From assembly GCA_021613535.1 (NCBI GenBank), contig CP075497.1:4340001-4404000 (forward strand): a stretch of 64,000 nucleotides of DNA, in the 5' to 3' direction. Of this stretch, positions 9,462 through 22,113 are shown piece after piece. Source of the DNA: Adineta vaga (lineage: Eukaryota; Rotifera). A model generated the notes under the pieces. That model ran no database searches. It was not told the origin of the DNA and saw only the letters and a list, made by a program, of their open reading frames with translations. The position numbers were made by a program, and so were the translations under genes. Position 1 is the stretch's first letter; every line of letters begins with the position of its first letter.

Positions 9462-11804
9462 TTCGTCATCGAACTATCAATAAAATATTTATTAGTAGAT
9501 GGTTAATGGGTTTTTTAAAAATGAAATAAATACAAAACAATATATAAAACGTTTCCAAAAGTTGAACGTGGGTAGAAGAACTTACATCTCAATCTACAAC
9601 ATTACAGGACGAGAGCATCTCTGCTAGTGCTGTGCACCCTTAAAATCAACTAGTACAAAGTTCAGTTGTTCCATTTCGCAAGATTTTTAGCCCTCTTGAG
9701 CTATTTTATAATCGTACAGGATTAGTCTTTTGAAGTATTTCTGATTGATATTTCGATAAAAGAAAATATGTCTTTGGTTTTGTTGGGTAGTAGTGTGTAG
9801 TATTACAGAACAAGTAATCGTTTTACTGAAACTTGAAAGAAATATGAATGTGAAAAATATTTTGTCGTTTGGTGCAAACAAACAATCCGACGATCAGAAA
9901 GTGTTTTTTTCTTCACTTTGACGTAAAATGCGGTTGGAATCGGCACGTTTTACCTGTCAACGCTTTTTGTGCGCTTATAAGCAAACGGGTTTTTTTCATC
10001 CAGATTAGGAGTGAGTTCTTGTTTCGTATAAGCTATTAAAAAGAAGTTATTCGTTTGTCATAAGTTATTCTATTTAAATATACTCATATATTGTTTAATG
10101 CTGTTCTAATGAAAGAAATTCCGTATTATGAGTGTCCAATACAGATGACAAAATGTTTATGACACGCCTAATCATTGAGTTTTCAATACAAAGTGCAACA
10201 TTTGATCAGTGATATTCATCTTTCAATTATTTTGGCGCTCGCTTTTCATTATATATTCTAAAATTTCTGCCATTTATATAAACGTAAGATGGCATGCTCA
10301 GCGTAGGTACAATACAAAACAGAAGATAACGTTGACTCGAGCTTTTTTTTCTCGTACGAATGAATTTAGACCGCAGTTATTGTAGCATATACCACTATAA
10401 TAGACATAAAATCTTTTGTGATATTACGAACAGATTGTAAAACTTTCAACCTATGAGAATAAATTTAATCCAGGCGAAACTATTTGAATAGATAGTTGAT
10501 AAGGATTTCTTTTATTAAATATTAACATCATTGCTTGTTACTTTTCTTATGAATGATTCTCCTTCAACATTTTTTTTATTTTAATATTGTTCTATTTATT
10601 TTTGACACACATTCATCGTTTATTTTCAAATAGTTTGAATAAAAAAGAAATTCAAAAAGCTTTTCTGTCCCTCTTAACTGTGTCGCAATAGTTTAAAATA
10701 AAATTGTTTCTTATAAATTCAAGTGTTCGAATATTCGAGAAGATGACGACATCTCAAAAACAATATTAAAAATTGTACTTCCAGCTTTATTCTATGGTAT
10801 CTTATTGAAATCTATCTGATTCAAAATTAATTAAAGCACTATATACTGTTGTTTAAATCAGTAATGTTGCTTTAGAAGAAAAGGTATCCATCAACTCCTA
10901 TTTTCTGTTAAGATCGACTGTGATAACGTAAACTGTAAGAGGGAAAACTGTTTCTAAGCGCACTTCATTAACTAGTACTGAAAAATATATTGAAATTTAA
11001 TTCAGCAACAATCTGCCGATCTTGAAGATCCTTACAGTAACAGGTTGGAAGAATATGATGGAGAAGAACGAAAGAGCAACAGCAAAAGAAAAGAAAGAAA
11101 GAGGTGAAAAACATACAAGGGCAGAGAGAAATTCAACATTGACAATACTCTTTGTATCTAATTCGTATAGAGAGAAAGCGAAAGTTTTGAGATCAAACAA
11201 CACCAACAAGCAAAAGTACCAGAGAAGAAACGAGAAGAAGAGGAGAAATTAGAATGTTTCAGGGAAAGCAGCATGAGTTGTGGTGTGATTAATGAATCGC
11301 TTAGTTCTATGAACTTCTTTAACAGGACATTTTCTGTCAAGCCATATCTCACGGAAAAAATTCAAATTGGCTTGTTTGAGAACAAGTCTACCATCAGTCG
11401 TATCCGAAAGCGTAGTAAAAAAATTCTCCCAGTAAATCTTACATCGGTCTTCGAGTGATTTTTCATTTAAAGCATAGGCAACGAATTCGTTGCTAAAGTG
11501 CATACAACGGAAGACCTTCTGATGCAAACGAAGTAAATATGTTTCAAGTCCTGCTCTTGTTTCACAGTAAATAAAGGATATATGAGGAATAGCCAGACAG
11601 ATGAAGGATACATATGCGAAAAGAAAACGATACGACGTAGTGCGAACGATATACAGCTGAATAATCGGAATTAATTAATTAATTAATGCGATTCTTTATC
11701 TAATCTTAAGTTTATATGTCTCAATTAGCATACCAAAACCGATTTTGAGTTGATTGATTTTTTTCTTAATCTATTGATTTGATTTTTTTTTGGAAGTTTT
11801 AGTG
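9462..11804. other. 2.3-kb gene-free stretch
   Basis: No gene supported on either strand. A minus-strand open frame (11249-11527) lacks an ATG at its start and resembles nothing I know. A plus-strand K/E-rich frame (11022-11252) follows simple AAG/GAA-rich sequence. A TTAA-tetranucleotide run lies at about 11671-11688. The last part must carry the promoter of the next gene. Confidence 0.45.
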
Positions 11805-12762
11805 ATGAATGCTAAACAAAAAGGTGTGTTTGCTACTTTCTTCGTCATCGGCTTGTTATCTATGATTTGGTTATGGAAATCTGACACAAAAGTAATTATA
11901 TTCAAAGAACAAACGACAACAACAACAACTACTATAAAATCAGTTTTCAAGAACACATTAAATGTTGATCCTACGTGGATAAGCCAGATTCCAGACAAAG
12001 AATTGAAAATTTTTTCACAAAATGGTGAAGATGGAGTACTCTTATGGATATTTACTAATATTGGTACTGTTAATTCACCACCGCGTTTTGTTGAATTTGG
12101 TACTGAAAGTGGTAAAGAATGTAATACACGTTTTCTTCGACAACAATTAGCTTGGGAAGGTTTGATGATGGATGGAAGTCACGATATTCCATCAATAAAT
12201 CTTCATAAAGAAAAAGTTACTCCAGAAAATATCAACATATTATTAGAAAAATATCAAACACCACGTTTACTTGACCTTCTATCTATTGATTTAGAGTATG
12301 ATTTTTTAGTTTCAGTTTGATTAATCATAGTCGCATTCTATTGATGTTGTATTTAGTTTTGACGATTATTTTGTTTGGAAATCCATTCTACAAGCAAATC
12401 GCTTTCATGCACGTGTCATTACCATTGAATACAATTATGAAATTCCGCCTAATGAAAATCGTCTTGTTGATCCTAAGCAAGACGCACGTCGATGGACAGG
12501 TACGAACCATTTTGGTGCGGGAATTTTAGCCATAGCAGCACTTGGTCGGATGTATAATTACACATTAGTATATGCAGATAAAAATGGCGTTAATTTATTT
12601 TTGATTCAAAAAGATATACTTGTAAAACAAGGAATTCTTGATAAAATTCGATCAGTTGCTGAATTGCATGTTGCAAAACCTACTACCGGTTGGAAACATC
12701 CTCAAGATCCTGATAAAACACGACGATGGATATGGAATGATACTATCTGGATACCCGACTGA
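11805..12762 (+). CDS. membrane-anchored FkbM-type methyltransferase-like protein, 2 exons
   Basis: Exons 11805-12295 and 12357-12762 join in phase 2 to give 298 residues. An N-terminal signal anchor (GVFATFFVIGLLSMIWLW, about residues 6-23) is followed by a Thr-rich stem, as in a type II Golgi or ER protein. The globular part starts at FSQNGEDGVLLWIF and continues with FVEFGTESGKECNTRFL, a Rossmann-type SAM-binding motif in the style of FkbM-like methyltransferases. SIDLDFDDYFVWKSIL is the acidic strand, and VITIEYNYEIPPNENRL follows. Substrate unknown; lumenal sugar or lipid O-methylation is a reasonable guess from the topology. The ATG at 11805 directly precedes the anchor. It ends in RWIWNDTIWIPD. 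Confidence 0.75.
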
Positions 12763-13215
12763 TTACATTTTTATTTATTATTTGAATGTTTTAGAATTGA
12801 AATAAAATCGTTATGATAATTCAAGGACATTTTGTTCTCATGTAATATAGCGGCATCTAATATGTTATTTTTACTCTGTTGATGTGAAAAGTCATAGTTA
12901 CCTGATAAAATATGGCTGGTGATGTGAAAAGAATTGCAGAAAAAAGAGATTCTTTTTCTTTTCAGAAAACCATCGACGGAAAATAGATACCGCGTTTTAT
13001 ACTTGGATAGTTGGAGAAAGAGAAAAACACATAAACATACTAGATCATGCAACGTTTTGAAAAAGAACGCAGCAACCTCAGCCGTGAGGTACACTTTTTT
13101 TTTATAGATCGTCAAAACAGAAAAGAAAACGTACATCTCAATGCCAACAAAACTGACTGTGTTTTTCATATGTTATATTTCTGTTTATAGATAAAACCAA
13201 TTAGTAATTATATGG
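12763..13215. other. non-coding stretch
   Basis: Spacer between two genes on the same strand. A 132-codon open frame on the opposite strand (12771-13169) has no recognisable domain and is treated as chance. The leader of the DHHC gene lies at the right edge. Confidence 0.4.
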
Positions 13216-14612
13216 ATGGCAGTAATCAGTTTTGGTTCGACAAACAACACTGAAAATGGTCAACGTCGTCGGAATGGCTTTTCATTACCATTGTATTATA
13301 TTCAAATACTCGCTTTTGTACTTATTCTATTTATTATTTTAATGAATTATCTAACATTATGTGTAAATATACCAACACATCCATGGCAATGGTTAAGTAT
13401 TGTGCTATCATCAGTGATTATTCTTCCATTTTCAGTTATTTTTATCGTCCTTATATTGAGTGATCCTGCTGAAGATGCAGTTAAAGATCAAAATCATGGA
13501 CCACGAACTGATTTCGATCGACGTTTACATCAACATGTAATAACAAATTTCTACTGTAATATATGTGATGCAAATGTAACGGAAAAAGCGAAACATTGTT
13601 CATCATGTAATAAATGTGTTTATGCATTTGATCATCATTGTATATGGCTTAATAATTGTATTGGTGGAAAAAACTATCGTCTTTTTCTTTCAATGTTAAT
13701 ATTACTTGTTATCGGAACATTATTTATTTTTATAAATAGTTTAATTCAATTTATTGCATCATTTCAAACTTCGTCTTCGGCAATTACTTTACAACCATAC
13801 TATTCTCCAGGTAATTCTATAGTAAAGAGGTATCTCTTGAAAAAGTATCGTATGATAGTTTATATTCATGTTGATAAAAATCACGATGACTGTTCCTAAT
13901 GTTTAAGTAGTTAGTACAAAGTTTCGTTTTTAAATAATGTTACTGAGAACTTAATTATTTCTCAAAAGCTGACTTACATTTACGATAAATCTGATGAAAA
14001 GAAAATGTAACGATTCAGTTAATTGAAAATAAGCATGAAAAACGGAATTTCTCAGGTTACTACGAATCGTTATCTAATATCTCTTTCGAATAAATCTGTA
14101 TTTGAAATTAGATCGATTTGCAATATTAATGATTCCATCATCTCGAATTGCATTTCAAGTTATATCAGCAATTGTAGCAGTGGTTTGTCTTGTTGCTCTT
14201 GGAATGACTGGATATCTACTTGGTTTTCATATTTTTCTATGTGAGTTGAAAAGAACTTTACCATCGGTTTCATGTGACCTTTTTTTTCTTCTTCAATCAT
14301 TAGGTTATCATGATATATCAACGTATGATTTTGTAATGCGACGAAGACATAATCGTACAATTGATCAAACAGTATCCCAATTCAATCAACTTGCTCAAAC
14401 TGCAAAAGAAGAACCGGCTCGTGCATCTAAATTTCTCCCGAAAAAAGTTGAAATTCTTTTGTTTTAAAATCTTTTAATTTCATTCTTTTCTTCTTTAGAA
14501 AATAAAAAATAATCAAATAGCAATTACAAATGGAAATGGTACAGTCTCCTATCGTCCAAATAATGATCATCAAAATGGACAAGTCTTCACTGTCGAAGAA
14601 AATTATGTATAA
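13216..14612 (+). CDS. DHHC palmitoyltransferase (ZDHHC1/11-like), 4 exons
   Basis: A protein S-acyltransferase of 326 residues from exons 13216-13810, 14112-14240, 14304-14446 and 14499-14612. Two transmembrane helices ([16 protein letters not shown] and [20 protein letters not shown]) precede the cysteine-rich domain. That domain carries the zinc-binding Cys/His set ([20 protein letters not shown]) and the active site [20 protein letters not shown]. Two more helices follow ([20 protein letters not shown] and [20 protein letters not shown]). The post-DHHC text [10 protein letters not shown] resembles the TTYEYI motif that follows the last helix in ZDHHC1/11. All catalytic residues are present, so the enzyme should be active at ER/Golgi membranes. 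An out-of-frame ATG four bases upstream (13212) opens a 13-codon ORF that overlaps the start. Confidence 0.92.
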
Positions 14613-14918
14613 ATCATCAAAACATCGACATTGATTTCTTTCTAGTTCTTCTGTGTTTCCAATAGAATAATAATTTGCGATCTTTATCCATATGTCGTAA
14701 TATTAATCAACAATCTTATACTATTAATACATCATAACAAGATTCAAATGAATGAAAGTAATAGTAATGATGTGTAATTATAATTTCAACCGGTTTCTTT
14801 ATTTTTCTTTGTTGAATTGAATGTTATGATATTTGTTATTTGTTAAAAAATAAATGTGCTATGAAAACTATTGTGAATAACATAAACAAATAAATATATA
14901 TTACTTTTATTCTTACAG
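14613..14918. other. 3' UTR and leader spacer
   Basis: Short AT-rich spacer. A pyrimidine-rich tract ending in ACAG sits immediately before the ankyrin gene's ATG, suggesting a 5' UTR intron whose acceptor abuts the start codon. Confidence 0.4.
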
Positions 14919-15573
14919 ATGTCTGAACATCAATTAGTTCTTTTGGATGCCATTGAAAAAGGACATACATCAATTCTTCTTAAATTACTACGAAATCATG
15001 TTAGTTTAGACTTTGCTGATATTTATGGTCGAACGCCATTGATGATTGTTCGTGGCTATTTTTTTCAAGTTTCTATTTAATAGAGAATCACAATTTTTCC
15101 TTTTTTCCTAGGCAGCAAAGTATGGTTGGAATGATATTACAAAAATTTTACTTGAACATATGAAAAATAAAGAAGTAAGTAAAGATCATGGAGGAAAAAC
15201 AGCATTACATTATGCAGCTGAAAGTTCACAATTACCGGTGAGAATCTCATTTGTACATACCAATCAAAATTGAATTGTATAGATCATCAAAATGTTATGT
15301 AAACGTGAAACGCCATCAATGACTATGTTAACAACAAAAACGAAACTAACACCATTGGATTATGCGCTTGGTAATGACGATATTTATCCATCATTGCACA
15401 AATATTCAAACGGTGGAGAAGTTAGTGGAGGTGATACAGATGAGGATGAGGAAGATACACCCATGCCTGGAATGTATGTGAAGCAAAAGAAGAAAAAGGG
15501 AAGTGGGAAGAAGAAAGGTGGCAAAAAATCAGGATCGAAAAAGAAGAAGAAAAGTGGAAAGAAGAAAAAATAA
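14919..15573 (+). CDS. ankyrin-repeat protein with lysine-rich tail, 3 exons
   Basis: Exons 14919-15047, 15112-15237 and 15283-15573 give 181 residues. Residues 1-85 form ankyrin repeats. Diagnostic blocks are DIYGRTPLMIAAKYGWNDIT and GGKTALHYAAESSQLP, each with the TPL/TAL helix start and the following helix pair. After a third degenerate repeat come an acidic patch (GGDTDEDEEDTPMPGM) and about 30 residues made almost only of Lys, Gly and Ser. The tail could bind nucleic acid or tubulin or act as a nuclear signal; nothing proves which. The first intron splits the ankyrin motif exactly between its conserved Leu-Met-Ile and Ala-Ala. I do not assign an orthologue. Confidence 0.8.
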
Positions 15574-15932
15574 AGGCTGATATTTTTATACATATTTTTT
15601 ATGTATTGTCTTCCAAATCTCAATAAAAATCGGATATAACTCATATATGTTCATTCAAAATGAATTTCATTCTCTTCAATCAAGATGTCGCCTCCATCTA
15701 GTGTCATTCATACAAATAATTTGGATGGTTATTGAATAGAAGACAAATTTGATGAATCATATTACCTCCCTCCATCATCATTCCTCTCCTCTCATCATAA
15801 TCACTTCTCTTTTATTGTTAGGTAAACTGTAAATAAACGATAAGATAATAAAACCATAGTTTTATTTCTATACTGACACAAAATTCTTGCTTTTTTAAAA
15901 TACTCTTTCTCTTCTACAGATAATTAATAAAT
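15574..15932. other. non-coding spacer
   Basis: Holds the AATAAA-like end of the ankyrin gene (near 15621) and the Arp3 promoter. A CT/CTCC-rich patch at about 15766-15795 is the only distinctive composition. Confidence 0.4.
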
Positions 15933-17799
15933 ATGACAGGGCGACTTCCAGCCTGCGTCATCGATAATGGTACTGGTTATACAAAATTAGGTTATGCTGG
16001 TAATAATGAACCACATTTTATCATTCCATCAGGTAAATAAATATTGTTTATTAGTATGAAAAACTAAAATTTATTTCTTTTTTTCAGCTATTGCTGTTCG
16101 TGAACGTCCTGGTGGTAGTCGAATTGGTCAATCAGGAGAAGATTTAGATTTTTTTATTGGAGATGAAGCATTTAGTGCTAAAGGTATAACGAAAAAAGAA
16201 AACGATTGAACAGAATTTTGTAAATTTTATTGAATACTTTTAGGTTATTCCATAAAATATCCTATTCGTCATGGTATTGTCGAAGATTGGGATCTGATGG
16301 AAAAATATTGGGAACATTGTTTATTTAAATATCTTCGTTGTGATCCAGGTTAGTGGAAATCTTCACTTTAAGAATTAATATATATTTGAATTTTGTTTTT
16401 TATCTATTGCAGAAGATCATCATTTTCTCTTGGTAAGTTGATATATTTGTATCGAATAGTTTAATCAAATTAGATACGTATTACTATAGACGGAACCGCC
16501 ATTGAATACACCAGAGAATCGAGAATATACAGCAGAAATTATGTTCGAATTATTTAATGTACCTGGCTTGTATATTGCTTTGCAAGTAAGTTGAAAATAT
16601 TTTCAATAGAATTGTTAATACATGGAATTCTATTTTAGGCTACATTAGCATTGTATGCATCATGGATTGCAAGTGATGTGAAAAATATGCTTACTGGTCT
16701 TGTTGTTGATTCAGGCGATGGTGTTACTCACGTTGTTCCTGTTGCTGATGGTTATCTTATAGGTATTTTCAATTCTTGACTTTTCTCATTTTCTTTCATC
16801 CATAACATGTCGATGAATTATTTAGGCAGTAGTATAAAACATATTCCGATATCTGGTCGTGATATAACTTATTTCGTTCAATCATTATTACGTGAAAGAG
16901 AACCAAATATTCCACCTGAACAATCATTAGAAACAGCGAAAGCAGTTAAAGTATAAATATTTCTCACTATTTCTTCCATTTCTATATATTGCAATCTTGT
17001 TTTAGGAACGTTATTGTTATGTGTGTCCAGATATTGCAAAAGAATTTTCTAAATATGATGAAGATCCACGAAAGAATTATTTGAAATTTTCAGGCGTTAA
17101 TTCGGTTACAAAACAACCTTTCAATGTCGATATTGGACATGAACGTTTTCTTGGACCGGAAATATTCTTCCATCCTGAAGTATGAAGATTGTGTTTTTCT
17201 ATTGGTCAATCAATCTACTAATGTTTTTATTCTAGTTTTCTAATCCAGAATATAATACATCACTATCGAAATTAATTGATGACATTATTCAAGATTGTCC
17301 TGTGGATGTTCGACGTAAACTTTACGGTGTATGTTGAAGAAATTTTCTGCTATGATAGTTAAATAATCCGATCGGATTTCTTTCTTTTAGAATATTGTTT
17401 TATCCGGTGGTAGTACAATGTTCAAAGGATTTGATAAACGTTTAAAACGTGATGTACAACGATTGGTTGATGGTCGACTTCGTGAATCCGAAGAACTTAG
17501 CAAACATAAAGTAAGTATTTTAGAAAGTTCGATAGGAAATCCCTTATAATCTTACTTTTTTTAGCCTGAACCTATCGATGTAAAAGTTGTCGCACATGCA
17601 ATGCAACGTTATGCTGTTTGGTTCGGTGGTAGTTTAGCTGCAAGCACAGTAAGAAATACAACTGAAATAAATCACTCATTATCATTACTATTGTTTTATC
17701 TTTTAGCCGAACTTTTACGAAGTTTGCCATACACGAAAAGAATATGAAGAAAAAGGTCCAAGCATTTGTCGTTACAATGCCGTCTTTAATCTTGTGTGA
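15933..17799 (+). CDS. ACTR3: actin-related protein 3 (Arp2/3 complex)
   Basis: Arp3, one of the two actin-like subunits that form the pointed-end template when the Arp2/3 complex nucleates branched actin filaments. The translation starts [20 protein letters not shown], the Arp3 form of phosphate loop 1. It continues with [20 protein letters not shown], the phosphate loop 2 region [31 protein letters not shown], and the Arp3-typical end [11 protein letters not shown]. About ten exons with small introns join cleanly, and no frame lesion was seen. One exon (16413-16432) is only 20 nt. The first exon is 15933-16032 and the last begins at 17708. It converges on the LDH-like gene at its 3' side. 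Confidence 0.97.
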
Positions 17800-18064
17800 A
17801 CAATACATATCTTTTTTGTTATTTGCTTTTTTCTCTTTTCCCTTTCTAACTTTCTACGGAATGAAGTTCTCTTTGTGTTCTTTTTCTTTGCCTCTTCTTT
17901 TACTTCATAGCTTGATCTTCCGTCGCATAGATTTATTCAGTTAAAAAAAAAGAAATTAGCATCGTTTTCTTTTGTGTTTGTTAACGGATGATCTCGCACT
18001 TATCTTCTTATCGCTTCTTTATATTTATACATTAAAAACAAAGCATTTTAAATAAAAATTTAAA

Positions 18065-19393
18065 CTAATATGTTGATTTGAAAGGATAAAGTTTTGTTTG
18101 TAATTTTTCATATGGAATAAGAAATGTTCGTTGTTGAAGAATACTTTGAGCTTGATGAAATGGAAACATGTATTCAATCGAACGATTCGTTGAACCGATT
18201 ATCGTTGGATAATTAATAAAAATATTCTTCGAATTATGAATAGGTGAAATATTGACAACAAAATTTGATTGAAATTCACAATTATTTAGTAGTGCACGAG
18301 TAATACGAACAATTATCATTGCTTTTGTCCAATGTGATCGAAGTTTAGAATGAATTGAAGTTTTCAAAGATTCTATTCGATTGAATTTTGAAGTAGAAGG
18401 AAGATTCGGCAATATAAGATATCTTGCTACAATCTTTTGACGAAAGAATAGATCAGTAATAAATGGTAATCGACGTTGAACATTTGTATATAGGGTTTCT
18501 TTGTTTTTTAGAATCTTTATTAAATTCCATTCTTCCGATTCTTGTTTTCTTGACACTACTAATTGATTTTCAGAACACGGTTTCGCTATTTTATTGATAT
18601 CTGTCTTTGAATAAATATCTGAACAACTAATTCCATCTACTGTTAAATGATCAGCTAAGATTGTTGTGCATGCATCACAATCTAATCCATTTCCTACTAT
18701 AGAAAATCCATTGACATGACCATGTATGTTTCCCATCTGTTCAAGTGTCGTTCTATGTGCATAAGCTGTATCAATACTTGCTCCAAGTCCAAATACTCGT
18801 CCAATGGGAAATTTACTAACACATGATGCAACATAAGTCATCAATTCATTTGGTTGTGTACAAACGATCAATGTGGCATGTGGTGAATATATACATACTT
18901 GAGAAACAACACTTTCAACAAGAGATGCATTGACTTGTATCCATGTCCATGTACTTTCATGTTCTATGAAAGAATGCACTCAAGAGAGCGATTTTGATTA
19001 GGAAGTCTACGCACCTAATTGATGATGTTGAACATTAATAATGATTATAATTGAATCCTTAGTTTCCCAATATGAATAAACCCGTTCCAAACGTACGTTA
19101 TTTCGATTCAATACAGCAGTTACTTGAAGATCATGAAGTATGGTACGAACATCTTCTTTTAAACAAATATCAAAGACTTTTATACTTTCAATTGATGTTG
19201 ATGGTCGATGAACAAGGAGTGCAGCAATAGATGAATAGGTCGTTTGATTAATACCAATAAATGTCATTTGAGCACAATAAGGTCGAGTTTGAATTGGAGA
19301 ATTTCGAATAAAAAGACGATTTTTAGTAGTAGACACTGAAGGATTAGGAGGAAAACAAGATGATGGATGTAGTTTCGATCGATGTTGCATCAT
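18065..19393 (-). CDS. lactate-dehydrogenase-fold protein with lost catalytic residues (UEVLD-like)
   Basis: Two exons (19393-19015, then 18963-18065) join in phase 1 to encode 425 residues. Similarity to L-lactate/malate dehydrogenases, especially the LDH half of animal UEVLD, is clear. VESVVSQVCIYSPHATLIVC matches the strand after the substrate loop, NELMTYVASCVSKFPIGRVF matches the [21 protein letters not shown] block, and IFINYPTIIGSTN matches the C-terminal strand. Hallmarks of activity are missing. The nucleotide loop GxGxxG is replaced by GINQTTYSS, the substrate Arg after the conserved Asp is Tyr (GASIDTAYAH), and the catalytic GEHGD His segment reads GHVNGFSIV. The Asp itself remains. 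The frame is intact over 1.3 kb, so this looks like a retained pseudoenzyme, not a pseudogene. No UEV domain is present. It is divergent from PCNA with a gap of about 320 bp. Confidence 0.72.
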
Positions 19394-19711
19394 TGATTTT
19401 GGCGCTTTTCATATTTGAATAGGGAATATATTTCTTCTTTACAGAACTTAGTGACATCTATGAAAGAGATCAACACACATACTTTCTATTGGTTTAATTA
19501 TGCCAATAGAATTTCAACGCAACACACAAAGGTACAAAGAAAGAAAGACTCGCCAACAATAAATTCGTCGACTATATGTCATTGCGTAGCTATGTTGCAA
19601 TTCATTTCATTTCATCTGTTTAAATTGTGATCATATTTCTAGATATTTTCATTCAGTATTTTTCTCGTCGAGTTATTCTATATTCATATTCTTTCCTTAT
19701 ACAAATCAATT

Positions 19712-20767
<1,056 letters not shown>

Positions 20768-20979
20768 GACAATGCCTATATGTCGAACAAATTTATATAT
20801 AAACTCGTCAGATGGATAATATTTTTCTTCTCTCTATTTTTTTGTTGTTGTTACTGTGTAATTGTATAAAGGAAAGAACATATTTTTCGATGTAGTAGAA
20901 TATTTTTCTTATTGAAATCATTCACTTATCATATATAACAATTGTCTTAATCTCTTTCGTGTTTTCAGATCTGATAAAA

Positions 20980-21849
20980 ATGAGTGACGCTGTAAGTTTA
21001 TCAAATTATTATGTAGCAAGAAAAAAAGAAAATTTATATTTCAATTACAGACAGGAACGAATGATGCTTCTAATAAACCCATAAAGGTTAACAAATGGGA
21101 AACAAATGCTGTTAAAAATGCACTAGATGATGCATGTAAAAAGGTAAAATTCGTTATGAGAAAGGCTAACTAACTTTTCTATGAATTATTTTCTAGTTTT
21201 TTAAAGAAACACTCAATTATACGGAGATTTATAGTTTAATGGATCGTCGTCTTTATATTTCATTTATAGCATGTTTAGTTTCGTTGTTTGCTCTCGTATA
21301 TGATTGGTTAAATCCATTTCCAAAATCTCGTTCGATTTTAATTATTTGTGTTATCTCGTAAGCGATAAATCTTCGTTTTTATGATTGAAATTTTCCTTTG
21401 TTTTAGTTATTTTACTCTTATGGGTATTCTTACATTCTACATGCAATTTATTGAAAGTGGTAAATTCTTTATTGGCAAACTTGGTAAATAATCTTTCCAA
21501 CATTCAAAAAGCGATGGGTAAATATTCTTCTTTTTTTAATTTAGTCGATAAAACTGGTATTGATCCTGGATCACGATGTACGTTAAGTTCAAAATTGAAA
21601 AAGTAAACAGATCTTAGACATAAATAATGCTTTTTCTTAACAATGAAACCTTCTAGATATGATGATAAATATGCTTTTACTTTGGAGTACAATGATGGTA
21701 AAGATAAATCAATGAATTCTTCAGGAGCATTCATTAGATCTGTTGGAAATTATTTTGATGAAAATGGTGTTTTATGTTACGATCGATTTACCAGTGATTT
21801 AAAAAACATCTATGATCAAGCACGATCAAATGCTCGAAAAGTGAAATAA
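20980..21849 (+). CDS. SPCS2: signal peptidase complex subunit 2 (SPC25), 6 exons
   Basis: Non-catalytic ER subunit of signal peptidase that shapes the membrane around the enzyme. Exons 20980-20991 (12 nt, Met-Ser-Asp-Ala), 21051-21143, 21197-21357, 21407-21483, 21545-21602 and 21657-21849 give 197 residues. KWETNAVKNALDDACKKFF is the conserved cytosolic N-terminus. Two transmembrane helices follow (ISFIACLVSLFALVYDWL and ILIICVISYFTLMGILTFYM), separated by the family motif NPFPKSR. The C-terminal cytosolic part has KKYDDKYAFTLEY and SVGNYFDENGVLCYDRF. All six junctions are in phase and the length is slightly below the human protein (226). Confidence 0.93.
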
Positions 21850-22113
21850 TCAAAAAGAAAAATCGATCTTTATCACCGTTATTCGTTGTGTTTTATGTCT
21901 CTAATAAACGATTTAAAACATCAATACTTTTTGTTTTTATTCTTAGAACTTATTTTCAGATAAATACTAAAAAACGAATAGATCGTCTCTGTTACATAAC
22001 AATATTCGCGCTACTTTCCTTCTGATAAATGAAAGATAAATCATGTTGAAAAAAACATGTATTTAAAAAAATTAATGAAAATCAAGAGAAAAAGAATCGA
22101 AATTCGTTGCAAT

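Noticed and set aside
9687-11527. Several frames of 60-92 codons on both strands in the 9.5-11.8 kb stretch
   Set aside because: None begins at a convincing ATG with family similarity; the K/E-rich ones reflect AAG/GAA simple sequence.
12771-13169. 132-codon minus-strand open frame before the DHHC gene
   Set aside because: Long for chance, but composition is Phe/Lys-driven, there is no domain, and it overlaps the leader region of a well supported gene.
15384-15644. Minus-strand frame rich in Phe and Pro
   Set aside because: It is the antisense shadow of the Lys-rich tail of the ankyrin gene.
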